In this document: one piece after another, positions 15,976 to 24,417 of the stretch
Layout: the number at the start of each line of letters is the position of its first letter
How positions within the stretch are numbered: position 1 is the first letter of the stretch
NCBI GenBank assembly: GCA_039192165.1
Contig: JBCCXD010000005.1
Location: 124,001 to 188,000, forward strand
Source of the DNA: Dinoroseobacter sp039192165
GTDB lineage: Bacteria > Pseudomonadota > Alphaproteobacteria > Rhodobacterales > Rhodobacteraceae
Direction: 5' to 3'
DNA: 64,000 nucleotides
Translations under genes and position numbers: made by a program
Notes under the pieces: model-generated
What the model was told of the DNA's origin: nothing
What the model saw: the letters and a program-made list of their open reading frames with translations, nothing else
The model's database searches: none

Positions 15976-16653
15976 TTACCCTCGTGCCGCCGCGCCCGCA
16001 AGACGCTCTGCGAGCCTGTGACGGCGATAGACCTCGATCATCCAGCCAAGCATGATCCCGTTCAGAATATGCCACACAAAGTGAGTCCCCAAAGGCAAAG
16101 CAGAGCAAAGCGGTTCATCAACAGACCTGAAGGTCAAGGATACAACCAGAATCCCTGCGCCTAGCGCCAAACCGCGCGCTGTGTCTGGAGCACGGTTCCT
16201 CAACAAGGCCGCATACGTCGCGATCAGCAGCGGGAGCGGCCAGTAGAACGAGGAAATTGCGAAGAAAGGTAAACTCTCGAACACAGGTGTCAGCAAAGCA
16301 GAGTACGGCAGGTAAGCGAGGGTCAGGGCAAGCGATGCCCAGAGTGGCAGGTTCCAGAAATGACGGTTGGCGGCAAATAAATAGAGCAGTGAAAACCCGA
16401 TGATTGGCAGCACATCCGCGATCGCCGCCCAGACCTGCGCATGGGTGTGGAACAGATAGCTGCCCAGACCAATTGCAGCCAACAGGCCGCATAGTGCACT
16501 TGCCAAGGGCAATTTTTGGTCCCGGACACGCGTCCACATAATATAGGCGGCGATGATAAAGGCTGCATTCGTAACCGCGTTTACCGGCTCAGCCCAGTAA
16601 CTCGGGTCTACCCGTTCGCAATACCCGTCAGTCTGGCGCAGCAGGCCTTCCAT
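15976..16653 (-). CDS. Ceramidase-family (CREST superfamily) membrane hydrolase
   Basis: 225 residues with about seven membrane segments. Metal-site residues of the alkaline ceramidase family are present: GLGSYLFHTHAQVWAAIAD (Ser65, His69, Asp80) and GTHFVWHILNG near residue 200 (HxxWH). Such enzymes cleave amide bonds of membrane lipids with a membrane-embedded zinc. Bacterial substrates are not established; ceramide, ornithine lipids or other N-acyl lipids are possible. It is transcribed towards gatCA with a 45-bp gap. Confidence 0.8.
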   Translation of the reverse strand: MEGLLRQTDGYCERVDPSYWAEPVNAVTNAAFIIAAYIMWTRVRDQKLPLASALCGLLAAIGLGSYLFHTHAQVWAAIADVLPIIGFSLLYLFAANRHFWNLPLWASLALTLAYLPYSALLTPVFESLPFFAISSFYWPLPLLIATYAALLRNRAPDTARGLALGAGILVVSLTFRSVDEPLCSALPLGTHFVWHILNGIMLGWMIEVYRRHRLAERLAGAAARG

Positions 16654-16706
16654 TCCAATCTCTCCTCGCTACTGTCGCACTTAGGAAAAACATGGGAGGA
16701 AACCAG

Positions 16707-17399
16707 ATGAAAATCACATGGATGGGCCATGCCAGCTTTCGGATCGAAATCGGGGATCAGATCCTGTTAATTGACCCATGGGTCACCGGCAACCCGGTCT
16801 TTCCAGAAGATTCTCGCGCGACAGCAGTTTCGGGCGCCACCCATATCCTGATCACGCACGGACACGGCGATCACGCCGCGGATGCGGTGGGCCTGTCGAA
16901 GGAACTCGGCGCACCCATTGTTGGAATCTATGACCTGATGACATTCTGGGCTGAGGCTGAAGGCGTTGACGTCGTTGGATTCAACAAGGGTGGCACCGTA
17001 ATGCTGGGCGAAGTAGCAGTGACAATGGTGAATGCAGTGCATTCATCCTCCATTGGAACAAATCACGGACCGATGTACTCCGGCGCCGAGGCAGGGTTCA
17101 TGATTAAAGGAGAAGGCAAGACAATCTATGTGTCCGGCGATACGGATGTGATGGCCGACATGAAGATCTTTAACGATCTGCACCACCCTGAAATCGGCAT
17201 CCTTTGCGCGGGCGGGCATTTCACGATGGATATGGCCAGGGCCGCCTATGCCGCGCGCACCTTCTTCGACTTCAAAACAGTGATTCCCTGTCACTACAAA
17301 ACCTTCCCATTGCTCGAACAATCGGCCGAGGCTCTGCGCGACGGGTTGCCCGGTGTTGATGTGCGAACCCCAGAAGTGATGGAAATGGTCGAACTCTGA
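16707..17399 (+). CDS. UPF0173 metallo-beta-lactamase-fold metal-dependent hydrolase
   Basis: 230 residues from ATG 16707, with GGAGG 8 nt upstream (an ATG at 16692 would contain this ribosome site). The fold signature is ILITHGHGDHAADA (HxHxDH at 51-56), followed by VHSSSIG, YVSGDTDV and a C-terminal VIPCHYKTFPLL. It fits the UPF0173/YtkL family of about 230 residues. Cytoplasmic; the substrate is unknown. Divergent from the ceramidase-like gene across 53 bp. Confidence 0.92.
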   Translation: MKITWMGHASFRIEIGDQILLIDPWVTGNPVFPEDSRATAVSGATHILITHGHGDHAADAVGLSKELGAPIVGIYDLMTFWAEAEGVDVVGFNKGGTVMLGEVAVTMVNAVHSSSIGTNHGPMYSGAEAGFMIKGEGKTIYVSGDTDVMADMKIFNDLHHPEIGILCAGGHFTMDMARAAYAARTFFDFKTVIPCHYKTFPLLEQSAEALRDGLPGVDVRTPEVMEMVEL

Positions 17400-17461
17400 A
17401 ACGCGCCCGCGCGCGAGCCTGCGGCGCTGATATTTGAAGACATGAATGCAGCGAGCCCGGG

Positions 17462-17920
17462 TCAGTCCGCGCGGCGCTCCTGAAAGAACGCTTTCAGCAG
17501 AGCCTCTGCCTCGGCCGCAGCGATACCGTCATAAACCTCAGGGACATGGTGGGTTTGCGGATGCGCAAAGACACGCGCACCTTGCGCAATTCCGCCCGAT
17601 TTTGGATCGGCCGCTGCATAATAGAGTCGCGCGATGCGGGCATTTGAGATGGCCGCAGCGCACATGGCGCAGGGCTCGAGAGTGACATACAAGGCGGCCC
17701 CGGGTAAGCGCTCGGATCGCATAGCGGCACAGGCCGCGCGTAGGGCAAGAATTTCGGCATGCGCCGTGGGATCGCACAATTCGCGCATGCGGTTGCCAGC
17801 GCGCGCCAGCTCCCGACCCTTGGCGTCAAGGATCACGGCGCCAACGGGCACTTCGCCACGCGCGGCCGCTGCGCGCGCTTCCGCCAGTGCGATGTCCATA
17901 TGGCTGCGAAATGGGCTCAT
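17462..17920 (-). CDS. tadA: tRNA-specific adenosine deaminase
   Basis: 152 residues. Zinc deaminase motifs HAE (54-56, catalytic Glu55) and PCAMC (83-87) are intact with normal spacing, plus the TadA tail YDGIAAAEAEALLKAFFQERR. It converts A34 to inosine in tRNA-Arg(ACG). It is divergent from the RluB-type gene, with 72 bp between starts. Confidence 0.95.
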   Translation of the reverse strand: MSPFRSHMDIALAEARAAAARGEVPVGAVILDAKGRELARAGNRMRELCDPTAHAEILALRAACAAMRSERLPGAALYVTLEPCAMCAAAISNARIARLYYAAADPKSGGIAQGARVFAHPQTHHVPEVYDGIAAAEAEALLKAFFQERRAD

Positions 17921-17992
17921 ACACTGTGGTTGCGCGCTGGCGCGTGCGATGCAAGGGGTTTCCGAACCGTGTTGCGCAGGCTATGGCGAGGC

Positions 17993-18802
17993 ATGACTGA
18001 CCCCAGCCCTTCTTCGGACCGCATCGCGAAATTTCTTTCGCGCGCCGGCGTTGCCTCGCGACGGGATGCCGAGCGCATGATTGCGGATGGTCGGGTGAAA
18101 GTGAATGGCAAACGGTTGGACAGCCCCGCGGTCAAAGTGACGGTCAAAGACAAGGTGGAGGTCGACGACACCGAGATTAGCCTGCCGGACGCTCCGCGCC
18201 TTTGGCGGTACCACAAGCCCACAGGTCTTGTGACGACAGCACGAGATGAAAAGGGCCGCAAAACAGTTTTTGACACCCTGCCCGACGAGTTGCCTCGCGT
18301 GATGTCGGTCGGGCGCCTCGATCTAAATTCCGAAGGACTGCTGCTTTTGACCACAGATGGCGGGATCAAGCGACGGCTTGAGTTGCCGAAAACAGGATGG
18401 TTGCGCAAATACCGTGTGCGCGTCAAAGGAACGCCATCCGAAGGCGATCTGGCTGCGCTGCGTGCGGGGGTCGAGCTCGAGGGCGAACGCTTTCAGCCCA
18501 TGGACGTGCGGCTTGACCGACAGCAAGGCGCAAATGCGTGGCTGACTATAGGGCTGCGCGAGGGAAAGAACCGTGAAATTCGGAGAGCGATGGAGGTGGT
18601 GGGCCTTGCCGTGAATCGCCTGATCCGCATCAGCTACGGTCCGTTCCGTCTGGGCGAGCTGAAGGCGGGGGAGATCGAGGAGGTTAAGGGCAAGGTTCTG
18701 CGCGAGCAACTGGGCCTCGACAAAGATACTGCGACGATACCGGCAAAGCCTGCAAAAAAGCGACGTAGAAAAACGACAGCGCGGGGTGGAAACTCACGCT
18801 AA
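17993..18802 (+). CDS. rluB: 23S rRNA pseudouridine synthase, RluB/RsuA type
   Basis: 269 residues from ATG 17993; the open frame extends upstream through tadA, but the S4 domain begins right after this start. The S4 RNA-binding domain is residues 8-55 (IAKFLSRAGVASRRDAERMI, GRVKVNG). The catalytic motif is VGRLDLNSEGLLLLT (Asp110), with LREGKNREIRRAME downstream. The C-terminal tail is Lys/Arg-rich. RluB modifies U2605 of 23S rRNA; RluE/RluF/RsuA specificity cannot be excluded by eye. Confidence 0.92.
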   Translation: MTDPSPSSDRIAKFLSRAGVASRRDAERMIADGRVKVNGKRLDSPAVKVTVKDKVEVDDTEISLPDAPRLWRYHKPTGLVTTARDEKGRKTVFDTLPDELPRVMSVGRLDLNSEGLLLLTTDGGIKRRLELPKTGWLRKYRVRVKGTPSEGDLAALRAGVELEGERFQPMDVRLDRQQGANAWLTIGLREGKNREIRRAMEVVGLAVNRLIRISYGPFRLGELKAGEIEEVKGKVLREQLGLDKDTATIPAKPAKKRRRKTTARGGNSR

Positions 18803-18945
18803 ACCCGCTCGTCTAGGGGGAAAATCTATCTTCCGCGGGTCATGAAATCGCGCAAATCTGTGCTTATATCGAAAAGACGTTTCCGAACGGGCTATGCTGT
18901 GCCTGCGCCCGGGACTAGAGTGGCCACAAGACATAAGGGGGCAAT

Positions 18946-19032
18946 ATGGTGAACGGCGGACTTGGGATGCTGGCCTTTGGTCTGCTGGCGGCTCTGATTC
19001 TCTATGTCGGTTTCGGCGGGGGATTTTCATGA
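18946..19032 (+). CDS. 28-residue single-pass membrane peptide leading the XpaC-TelA operon
   Basis: The frame ATG 18946 to TGA 19032 encodes MVNGGLGMLAFGLLAALILY and eight more residues ending in GFS, a Gly-rich hydrophobic helix long enough to span the membrane once. A ribosome site (AAGGGGG) lies 4-5 nt upstream, and the stop overlaps the next ATG by 4 bp (ATGA), so it is translationally coupled to the XpaC-like gene. No named family is recognised. It may be a small membrane subunit or a leader controlling xpaC translation. Confidence 0.65.
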   Translation: MVNGGLGMLAFGLLAALILYVGFGGGFS

Positions 19033-19925
19033 GCCAGCGCTTCGGCGGCAAATATAGTCCTGGCGGTCAACCGGCTTCCTCAAAGGGGCTGAGCCCGGCT
19101 GGACCAGCGGTAAACGCCCGGCGGACGCGGCTCGGCGCGCGGTCAAACGCCATGTTCGTGCTGCCTCTTCCTTTCGCAATTTCCGCTTTCACAAAGGACG
19201 CGACGGGCCTGGCAATGATGCTCGCGGCTCTCGGCCTCATGTTGGGAGGCGCCTTTTTGTTGCGCGAAGGCCTTAAAGCTGAAGAGGCGTATGACGCCCG
19301 AAATGTTGCCAAACGCCCTGCGATACCGAGGAAGATATTTGCAGCCGACCTTGCAGGGCTTGGGATCGGCCTTGCCGCATTCGCCAACGATGCTGGTTTG
19401 ATCGGTGCGGTTGCTTTGGGCTTGGCAGGCATGGTTTTGCATCTTGCAGCCTTCGGGATCGACCCGCTCAAGGACAAAGGCGCAGAAGGTGTCGACGAAT
19501 ATCAGGCGGCCCGTGTGGCCCGCGTTGTGGACGAGGCCGAAAACTATCTGTCGGAGATGTCCGACGCGATCTTGCGCGCGCGGGAACGTCCGCTGGAACT
19601 TGCGGTCGAACAGTTCAAGACCTCGGCCCGGGCCCTGTGCCGGCAGGTGGAAGAAGATCCGCGAGACTTGGCGGCAGCTCGGAAATACCTGGGCGTCTAT
19701 TTAATGGGTGCACGGGACGCGACTGTGAAGTTTGCTGATTTTTATGCCCAAAGCCGCGATCCGAAGGCCCGCGAGGATTACCTGGCGCTGCTGAAAGACC
19801 TGGAAACGAATTTTGCAGCCCGCCGGGAGGCACTTTTGCTGGACGACCGCTCCGATCTGGATGTGGAGATCGAAGTGCTGCGCGACCGGTTGGCGCAAGA
19901 AGGCATTAAACCAAAGTTTGAGTGA
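19029..19925 (+). CDS. XpaC-like protein (5-bromo-4-chloroindolyl phosphate hydrolysis family)
   Basis: 298 residues from ATG 19029, the ATGA overlap with the 28-residue peptide; the frame is open further upstream without a ribosome site. N terminus polar and basic, then two or three membrane helices (about 38-75 and 105-145), and a soluble helical C-terminal region (about 150-298) with VDEYQAARVARVVDEAENYL and ARKYLGVYLMGARDATVKFADFY, typical of XpaC. XpaC and TelA genes are repeatedly adjacent in bacteria. Despite the family name, phosphatase activity is not established; a tellurite/toxic-anion or envelope role is inferred. Confidence 0.82.
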   Translation: MSQRFGGKYSPGGQPASSKGLSPAGPAVNARRTRLGARSNAMFVLPLPFAISAFTKDATGLAMMLAALGLMLGGAFLLREGLKAEEAYDARNVAKRPAIPRKIFAADLAGLGIGLAAFANDAGLIGAVALGLAGMVLHLAAFGIDPLKDKGAEGVDEYQAARVARVVDEAENYLSEMSDAILRARERPLELAVEQFKTSARALCRQVEEDPRDLAAARKYLGVYLMGARDATVKFADFYAQSRDPKAREDYLALLKDLETNFAARREALLLDDRSDLDVEIEVLRDRLAQEGIKPKFE

Positions 19926-19942
19926 CCCAAGGGAGAGACCCG

Positions 19943-21121
19943 ATGTCTGAAGATGTACGCAGTAAGGCCGAGGCGGCCCTGAAAGAGGTTGAAGAGGTTA
20001 CACTGAGCGTGCTTCCGGAACCAGAACCATCTCTGGTGCCGCTTGAGGAGGCCCAGCCGCCGCTTGCGGAAAATATTCGCAAAGCGATGGGTGAGATCGA
20101 CATGGGCGATACGCAGTCGATCGTGCGTTTTGGTTCGGGTGCGCAAGCAGAGCTTCAGGAAATCAGCCAAGCCATGCTTGCGGATGTCCGCAACAAAGAC
20201 GTCGGCCCTGCGGGAGATAGTTTGCGCGACATTGTTTCGACCATCCGCGGGTTCTCGGTCGATGAGCTGGACGTCCGGCGAAAGCAGAGCTGGTGGGAAA
20301 AGCTCCTGGGCCGGGCCGCGCCGATGGCACAATTCGTAGCAAAGTATGAAGATGTTCAGGACCAAATCGACAAAATCACCGATAACCTTCTGAACCACGA
20401 ACATACGCTGCTGAAAGACATAAAGTCGCTCGACAAGCTTTATGAGAAGACGTTGGGCTTTTACGATGAACTGGCGATCTACATTGCGGCCGGTCACGCA
20501 AAAATCGAGGAACTCGACAAGGAGACGATCCCGGCCAAAGAGGCCGCGGTGGAGGCTGCAGCCGAAGACCAAAAGGTCATGGTGGCACAGGAGCTGCGTG
20601 ACTTGCGCGCGGCGCGCGACGATCTGGAACGGCGGGTTCATGACCTCCGCCTGACACGTCAGGTCACAATGCAATCCCTTCCTTCGATCCGATTGGTTCA
20701 GGAAAACGACAAGAGCCTCGTCACCAAGATCAACTCGACACTCGTCAACACCGTCCCGCTTTGGGAGACACAGCTTGCGCAAGCGGTCACCGTGCAGCGC
20801 TCGCGTGAAGCCGCCGAGGCGGTGAAAGACGCCTCTGATCTGACAAATGAACTGCTGACAGCGAATGCCAAAAATCTGCGAGACAGCAACAGAATCGTGC
20901 GGCAGGAGATGGAGCGCGGGGTCTTCGACATCGAAGCGGTAAAGACCGCAAATGCCGAGCTTGTTGCCACGATCGAAGAAAGTCTGCAGATCGCAGACGA
21001 GGGCAAAGCGAAGCGGGCAGCCGCCGAAGAAGACCTGCATAAAATGGAAAGCGAGCTGCGCGATGCGCTTGCGGCAGCAAAATCCCGAGCGCCCGCTGCA
21101 TCGGAGACCGGTACAACCTGA
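19943..21121 (+). CDS. TelA-family toxic anion resistance protein
   Basis: 392 residues from ATG 19943 (GGGAGA 6 nt upstream); a GTG at 19922 overlapping the previous stop is the alternative. TelA family (with B. subtilis YaaN): almost entirely helical and coiled-coil, with signatures WWEKLLGR (about residue 115), YEDVQDQIDKITDNLLNHEHTL, LYEKTLGFYDELAIYIAAG and IRLVQENDKSLVTKINSTLVNTVPLWETQ. No membrane segment. Plasmid homologues (KlaB/TelA) contribute to tellurite resistance by an unknown mechanism. It sits between the XpaC-like and DUF2927 genes, with coupled ends. Confidence 0.9.
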   Translation: MSEDVRSKAEAALKEVEEVTLSVLPEPEPSLVPLEEAQPPLAENIRKAMGEIDMGDTQSIVRFGSGAQAELQEISQAMLADVRNKDVGPAGDSLRDIVSTIRGFSVDELDVRRKQSWWEKLLGRAAPMAQFVAKYEDVQDQIDKITDNLLNHEHTLLKDIKSLDKLYEKTLGFYDELAIYIAAGHAKIEELDKETIPAKEAAVEAAAEDQKVMVAQELRDLRAARDDLERRVHDLRLTRQVTMQSLPSIRLVQENDKSLVTKINSTLVNTVPLWETQLAQAVTVQRSREAAEAVKDASDLTNELLTANAKNLRDSNRIVRQEMERGVFDIEAVKTANAELVATIEESLQIADEGKAKRAAAEEDLHKMESELRDALAAAKSRAPAASETGTT

Positions 21122-22068
21122 TGCAGAAACCCACGCGTTATACTGCGTGGCGCCTAAGGACGTTTGCAACACTGGCCGCAGGCGTTCTGAGCGCCTGCGA
21201 CCCGCTCTCGGGAGCCGGCCCTCGAGTCAGCCCGACACCTGAGCCGCGAACGGCGCCGCCTGCAACGTCGCAGGCATCCATGGACCTTACACGTTATTAT
21301 ACCCGGCTTGAACAGCGCCAGGTCGCGCAGGGCCTTCTGCGCACGGACGGGGGCGATGTCGATACGCCCTTCGATGCCCGGGATCTGGCACGAAATTTCG
21401 AGCGGATTGCGCTTTATGATGAATACACTTTGCTGGGCGGAAGGTTCGTAGCGCAGCAAAACGAAAGCCGGTTGCGGCGCTGGGAAACACCCATACGGGT
21501 GCAGCCCTATTTCGGCGAAAGCGTCTCACTGGAACAGCGGGCAGAGACCACACGCGAACTGAGCGCTTATGTGGACCGTCTTGCGGGAATTACCGGGGCG
21601 CCACTTGCCATGGCGACAGGTGTCGCCAACTTCCACGTTCTAGTTTTGAACGTGGACGAGATGGCCGCCTCGGAAGAGCTTATCAAATCGCTGATCCCGG
21701 GGGTTGGCCGAAACACAATTGAGTTCATCACGACGATGCCGCGCTTTACAATGTGTTCGGTCAATGCATTCTCGGAAGACGACCGGTACGTCGCCGCATT
21801 GGTGGTGATCCGCGCTGAACACCCGGCGCTTTTGCGAAGTTCCTGCATTCATGAAGAAATCGCTCAGGGTCTCGGCCTTGCAAATGATAGTCCGACCGCA
21901 CGGCCGTCAATTTTTAACGATGATGACGAGTTTGCTTTGCTGACTGCGCAGGATGAATTGATGCTAAATATGCTCTATGACCCGCGCCTGTCGCCGGGCA
22001 TGACACCCTCAGAGGCGCGCCCGATGACCAAGCAGATCGCTGCAGAGCTTCTGGGCGAGACGAGTTGA
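21121..22068 (+). CDS. DUF2927 lipoprotein with HEE zincin-like motif
   Basis: 315 residues. The N terminus carries a basic region, a hydrophobic segment and a lipobox (LSAC, Cys26), then a Pro-rich linker. The globular part has DLARNFERIALYDEY, RFVAQQNESRLRRWE and the strongest motif RSSCIHEEIAQGLGLANDSP (His244-Glu245-Glu246), the DUF2927 signature. HEE-x-x-x-GLGL-x-ND resembles a zincin metallopeptidase site, so a periplasmic protease is an inference. The start overlaps the telA stop by 1 bp (TGATG). DUF2927 proteins have no assigned function that I know of. Confidence 0.82.
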   Translation: MQKPTRYTAWRLRTFATLAAGVLSACDPLSGAGPRVSPTPEPRTAPPATSQASMDLTRYYTRLEQRQVAQGLLRTDGGDVDTPFDARDLARNFERIALYDEYTLLGGRFVAQQNESRLRRWETPIRVQPYFGESVSLEQRAETTRELSAYVDRLAGITGAPLAMATGVANFHVLVLNVDEMAASEELIKSLIPGVGRNTIEFITTMPRFTMCSVNAFSEDDRYVAALVVIRAEHPALLRSSCIHEEIAQGLGLANDSPTARPSIFNDDDEFALLTAQDELMLNMLYDPRLSPGMTPSEARPMTKQIAAELLGETS

Positions 22069-22084
22069 CCGAAAGGACAGTCCC

Positions 22085-23203
22085 ATGAACATATTCGATT
22101 TCCTATCTGGCCAGTTCATCGACGTTATCCATTGGGTCGATGACAGCCGCAATACTATGGTATGGCGCTTCGAACGTCACGGTCACGAAATCAAATACGG
22201 CGCCAAACTGACAGTGCGCGAAGGCCAGGCTGCAGTCTTTGTGCACGAAGGTGTTCTGGCGGATGTCTTTACACCAGGTCTTTACATGCTTGAGACCAAC
22301 AACATGCCGATCATGACCAACCTGCAGCATTGGGATCACGGCTTCCGGTCTCCCTTCAAATCCGAGATATATTTCGTCAATACAACCCGTTTTAATGATC
22401 TGAAATGGGGCACCAAAAACCCAATAATGCTGCGTGACCCCGAATTTGGGCCGACGCGTATCCGGGCCTTCGGGACCTACAGTGTCAGAGTAACCGACCC
22501 CGCGCGGTTCCTGACTGAGATTGTGGGCACCGATGGAGAATTCACCTCGGACGAGATCACATTCCAGATCCGCAACATCATCGTGCAGGAATTCAGCAGG
22601 GCGATCGCGGCCTCTGGTGTACCGGTGCTCGATATGGCGGCGAATACGCGCGAACTTGGCAAGCTCGTGGCTGACGCGATTTCTCCTCAGATCGCGGAAT
22701 ACGGGATGACTGTGCCCGAACTCTATATAGAGAACATATCGCTGCCTCCTGCGGTAGAGGCCGCGCTCGACAAGCGGACCTCTGTAGGGATTGCCGGTGA
22801 TCTGGGTCGCTACACACAATTCTCAACAGCGGAGGCTATGACCGAAGCCGCCCGCGCTGGTGGTGACAGCGGTATGGGGGCCGGCATCGGCGCAGGCATG
22901 GGCATGGCCATGGGCGCGCAGATGGCCTCGGGCCCCTGGGGCGCCAGACCAGCGGCGGCGGCGGCTGCGCCAATGGCTCCCCCACCGCCCCCAGTTGAAC
23001 ACGTCTGGCACATTGCGGAAGCCGGGCAGACCAAGGGGCCGTTTTCCAAGGCCGATATGGGACGGATGGCTGCCGAGGGTGAGCTGACACGGCAGAGCCA
23101 TGTCTGGACACCCGGGCAGGATGGATGGATGCGGGCAGAGGATGTCCAAGAACTGGCGCAACTCTTCACGGTGCTGCCGCCACCTCCGCCACCGGCTGGC
23201 TGA
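22085..23203 (+). CDS. SPFH-domain protein with C-terminal GYF_2 domain
   Basis: 372 residues. Residues 1-240 are an SPFH (band-7) core of the YdjI/'virion core' branch: FLSGQFIDVIHWVDDS, LTVREGQAAVFVHEG and ELYIENISLPPAVEAALDKRTSVG. A Gly/Met/Ala-rich linker with a Pro run follows (about 255-300), then a GYF_2 domain (HIAEAGQTKGPFSKADMG, TRQSHVWTPGQDGWMRAEDVQEL) and a poly-Pro end. No signal peptide. In B. subtilis the YdjI SPFH protein works with zinc-ribbon membrane protein YdjG and PspA; the next gene here is a YdjG-like protein. Confidence 0.87.
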   Translation: MNIFDFLSGQFIDVIHWVDDSRNTMVWRFERHGHEIKYGAKLTVREGQAAVFVHEGVLADVFTPGLYMLETNNMPIMTNLQHWDHGFRSPFKSEIYFVNTTRFNDLKWGTKNPIMLRDPEFGPTRIRAFGTYSVRVTDPARFLTEIVGTDGEFTSDEITFQIRNIIVQEFSRAIAASGVPVLDMAANTRELGKLVADAISPQIAEYGMTVPELYIENISLPPAVEAALDKRTSVGIAGDLGRYTQFSTAEAMTEAARAGGDSGMGAGIGAGMGMAMGAQMASGPWGARPAAAAAAPMAPPPPPVEHVWHIAEAGQTKGPFSKADMGRMAAEGELTRQSHVWTPGQDGWMRAEDVQELAQLFTVLPPPPPPAG

Positions 23204-23211
23204 GATATGTA

Positions 23212-24336
23212 ATGTCCGAAACAGCGCCTCCGCCTGCCCCTCCGGTTGAAGAGCATCGCTTCCCCTGCGATGCCTGCGGCGCTGATTTCCGTTTTGATCC
23301 GGGGCGCGACCGTTTGGTTTGCGATCACTGCGGTAACACGCAGGCCTTAGACGTGGCAGGCCCGTGGGCCGCCCGCGCGGCTTTGCGCGAGATCGACTAT
23401 CAAACCGCTGTTCAGGAAGGTTTCTCGGGCAGCACGGAAGAGGAAATTACCCGCGTCCTTTCCTGCAGAAATTGCGGTGCTCAGGTGGAGTTTCAGCCCG
23501 AGGTCCACGCAAAAGAGTGCCCGTTCTGCGCCACCCCCGTCGTCACAGACACAGGCGAGCACCGGCATATCAAACCCGCCGCCGTGGTTCCGTTTGCTCT
23601 GTCGGAAGAGGCGGCCAAGGCCGCGATGACAGAATGGCTCGGGCGTCTCTGGTTTGCGCCGTCGGGGTTGCAGGAATACGCACGGAAAGGTCGACGCATG
23701 AATGGGATCTATGTGCCGTACTGGACCTATGACGCGCGCACGCAGAGCCAGTATCGCGGCCAACGCGGCACAGTCTACTACGTAACGGCTTCGCGAATGG
23801 TAAACGGAAAGCGGGTGCAGACGCGCGAGGCCAGAGTGCGCTGGCGCCTGGCTTCCGGACGCGTTGCGCGCGCGTTTGATGATGTGCTGGTGCTGGCGGC
23901 TCGGAGTCTTCCTAAGAAGTTCACCGACGCCCTCGCACCCTGGGATTTGTCCGACCTGATACCTTACACGCCCGAGCCGCTGGCCGGATTTCGCGCCGAA
24001 GGCTATACCGTGTCTTTGGACGATGGGTTGGGAGAAGCGCGGGCCCATATGGACCGCGTGATTGCGCGCGATGTGCGCATGGATATTGGCGGCGACCGAC
24101 AACGCATCGACGCCATCGAAACGCGTGTATCTGACGTAACCTTCAAGCACATTTTGCTGCCGGTCTGGGTGGCTGCGTATCGCTACGGGGGCAAGAGTTA
24201 CCGGTTTGTCGTAAACGGCCAGGACGGAAAAGTGGCCGGCGAACGTCCTTTCTCGGCGATAAAAATCGCACTTGCAGTCATCGCCGCGATGATCGTGGGG
24301 GCCGCAATTGCCTATTTGGCCGGGCAGCAGCCCTAA
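23212..24336 (+). CDS. Double zinc-ribbon membrane-anchored protein (YdjG-like)
   Basis: 374 residues from ATG 23212, 8 bp after the SPFH gene. It has two zinc ribbons: Cys19/22 with Cys37/40, and Cys85/88 with Cys103/106 (CxxC pairs like TFIIB/primosomal-type ribbons). The middle has the 'NGIYVPYWTYDA' segment and a soluble domain; one C-terminal membrane helix (about 350-370). Automated annotation often mislabels such proteins as PriA-like helicases, but no helicase motif is present. Probable membrane partner of the SPFH protein. Confidence 0.83.
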   Translation: MSETAPPPAPPVEEHRFPCDACGADFRFDPGRDRLVCDHCGNTQALDVAGPWAARAALREIDYQTAVQEGFSGSTEEEITRVLSCRNCGAQVEFQPEVHAKECPFCATPVVTDTGEHRHIKPAAVVPFALSEEAAKAAMTEWLGRLWFAPSGLQEYARKGRRMNGIYVPYWTYDARTQSQYRGQRGTVYYVTASRMVNGKRVQTREARVRWRLASGRVARAFDDVLVLAARSLPKKFTDALAPWDLSDLIPYTPEPLAGFRAEGYTVSLDDGLGEARAHMDRVIARDVRMDIGGDRQRIDAIETRVSDVTFKHILLPVWVAAYRYGGKSYRFVVNGQDGKVAGERPFSAIKIALAVIAAMIVGAAIAYLAGQQP

Positions 24337-24417
24337 ACTGACGCGCCTTGTCGAAGCTCTGGAATATTCCTTAAATCTGGACAAGGGTAGCGCAAACACT
24401 GGCGGGGGTTTCAGACG

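Noticed and set aside
19778..21172. A 464-codon open frame on the minus strand
   Set aside because: Antisense to telA, Cys/Phe/Arg-rich with no family resemblance; telA is well supported by its motifs and operon spacing.
23212..24336. PriA-like helicase for the zinc-ribbon protein
   Set aside because: Only the CxxC ribbons are shared; no Walker or helicase motifs, and a C-terminal membrane helix is present.
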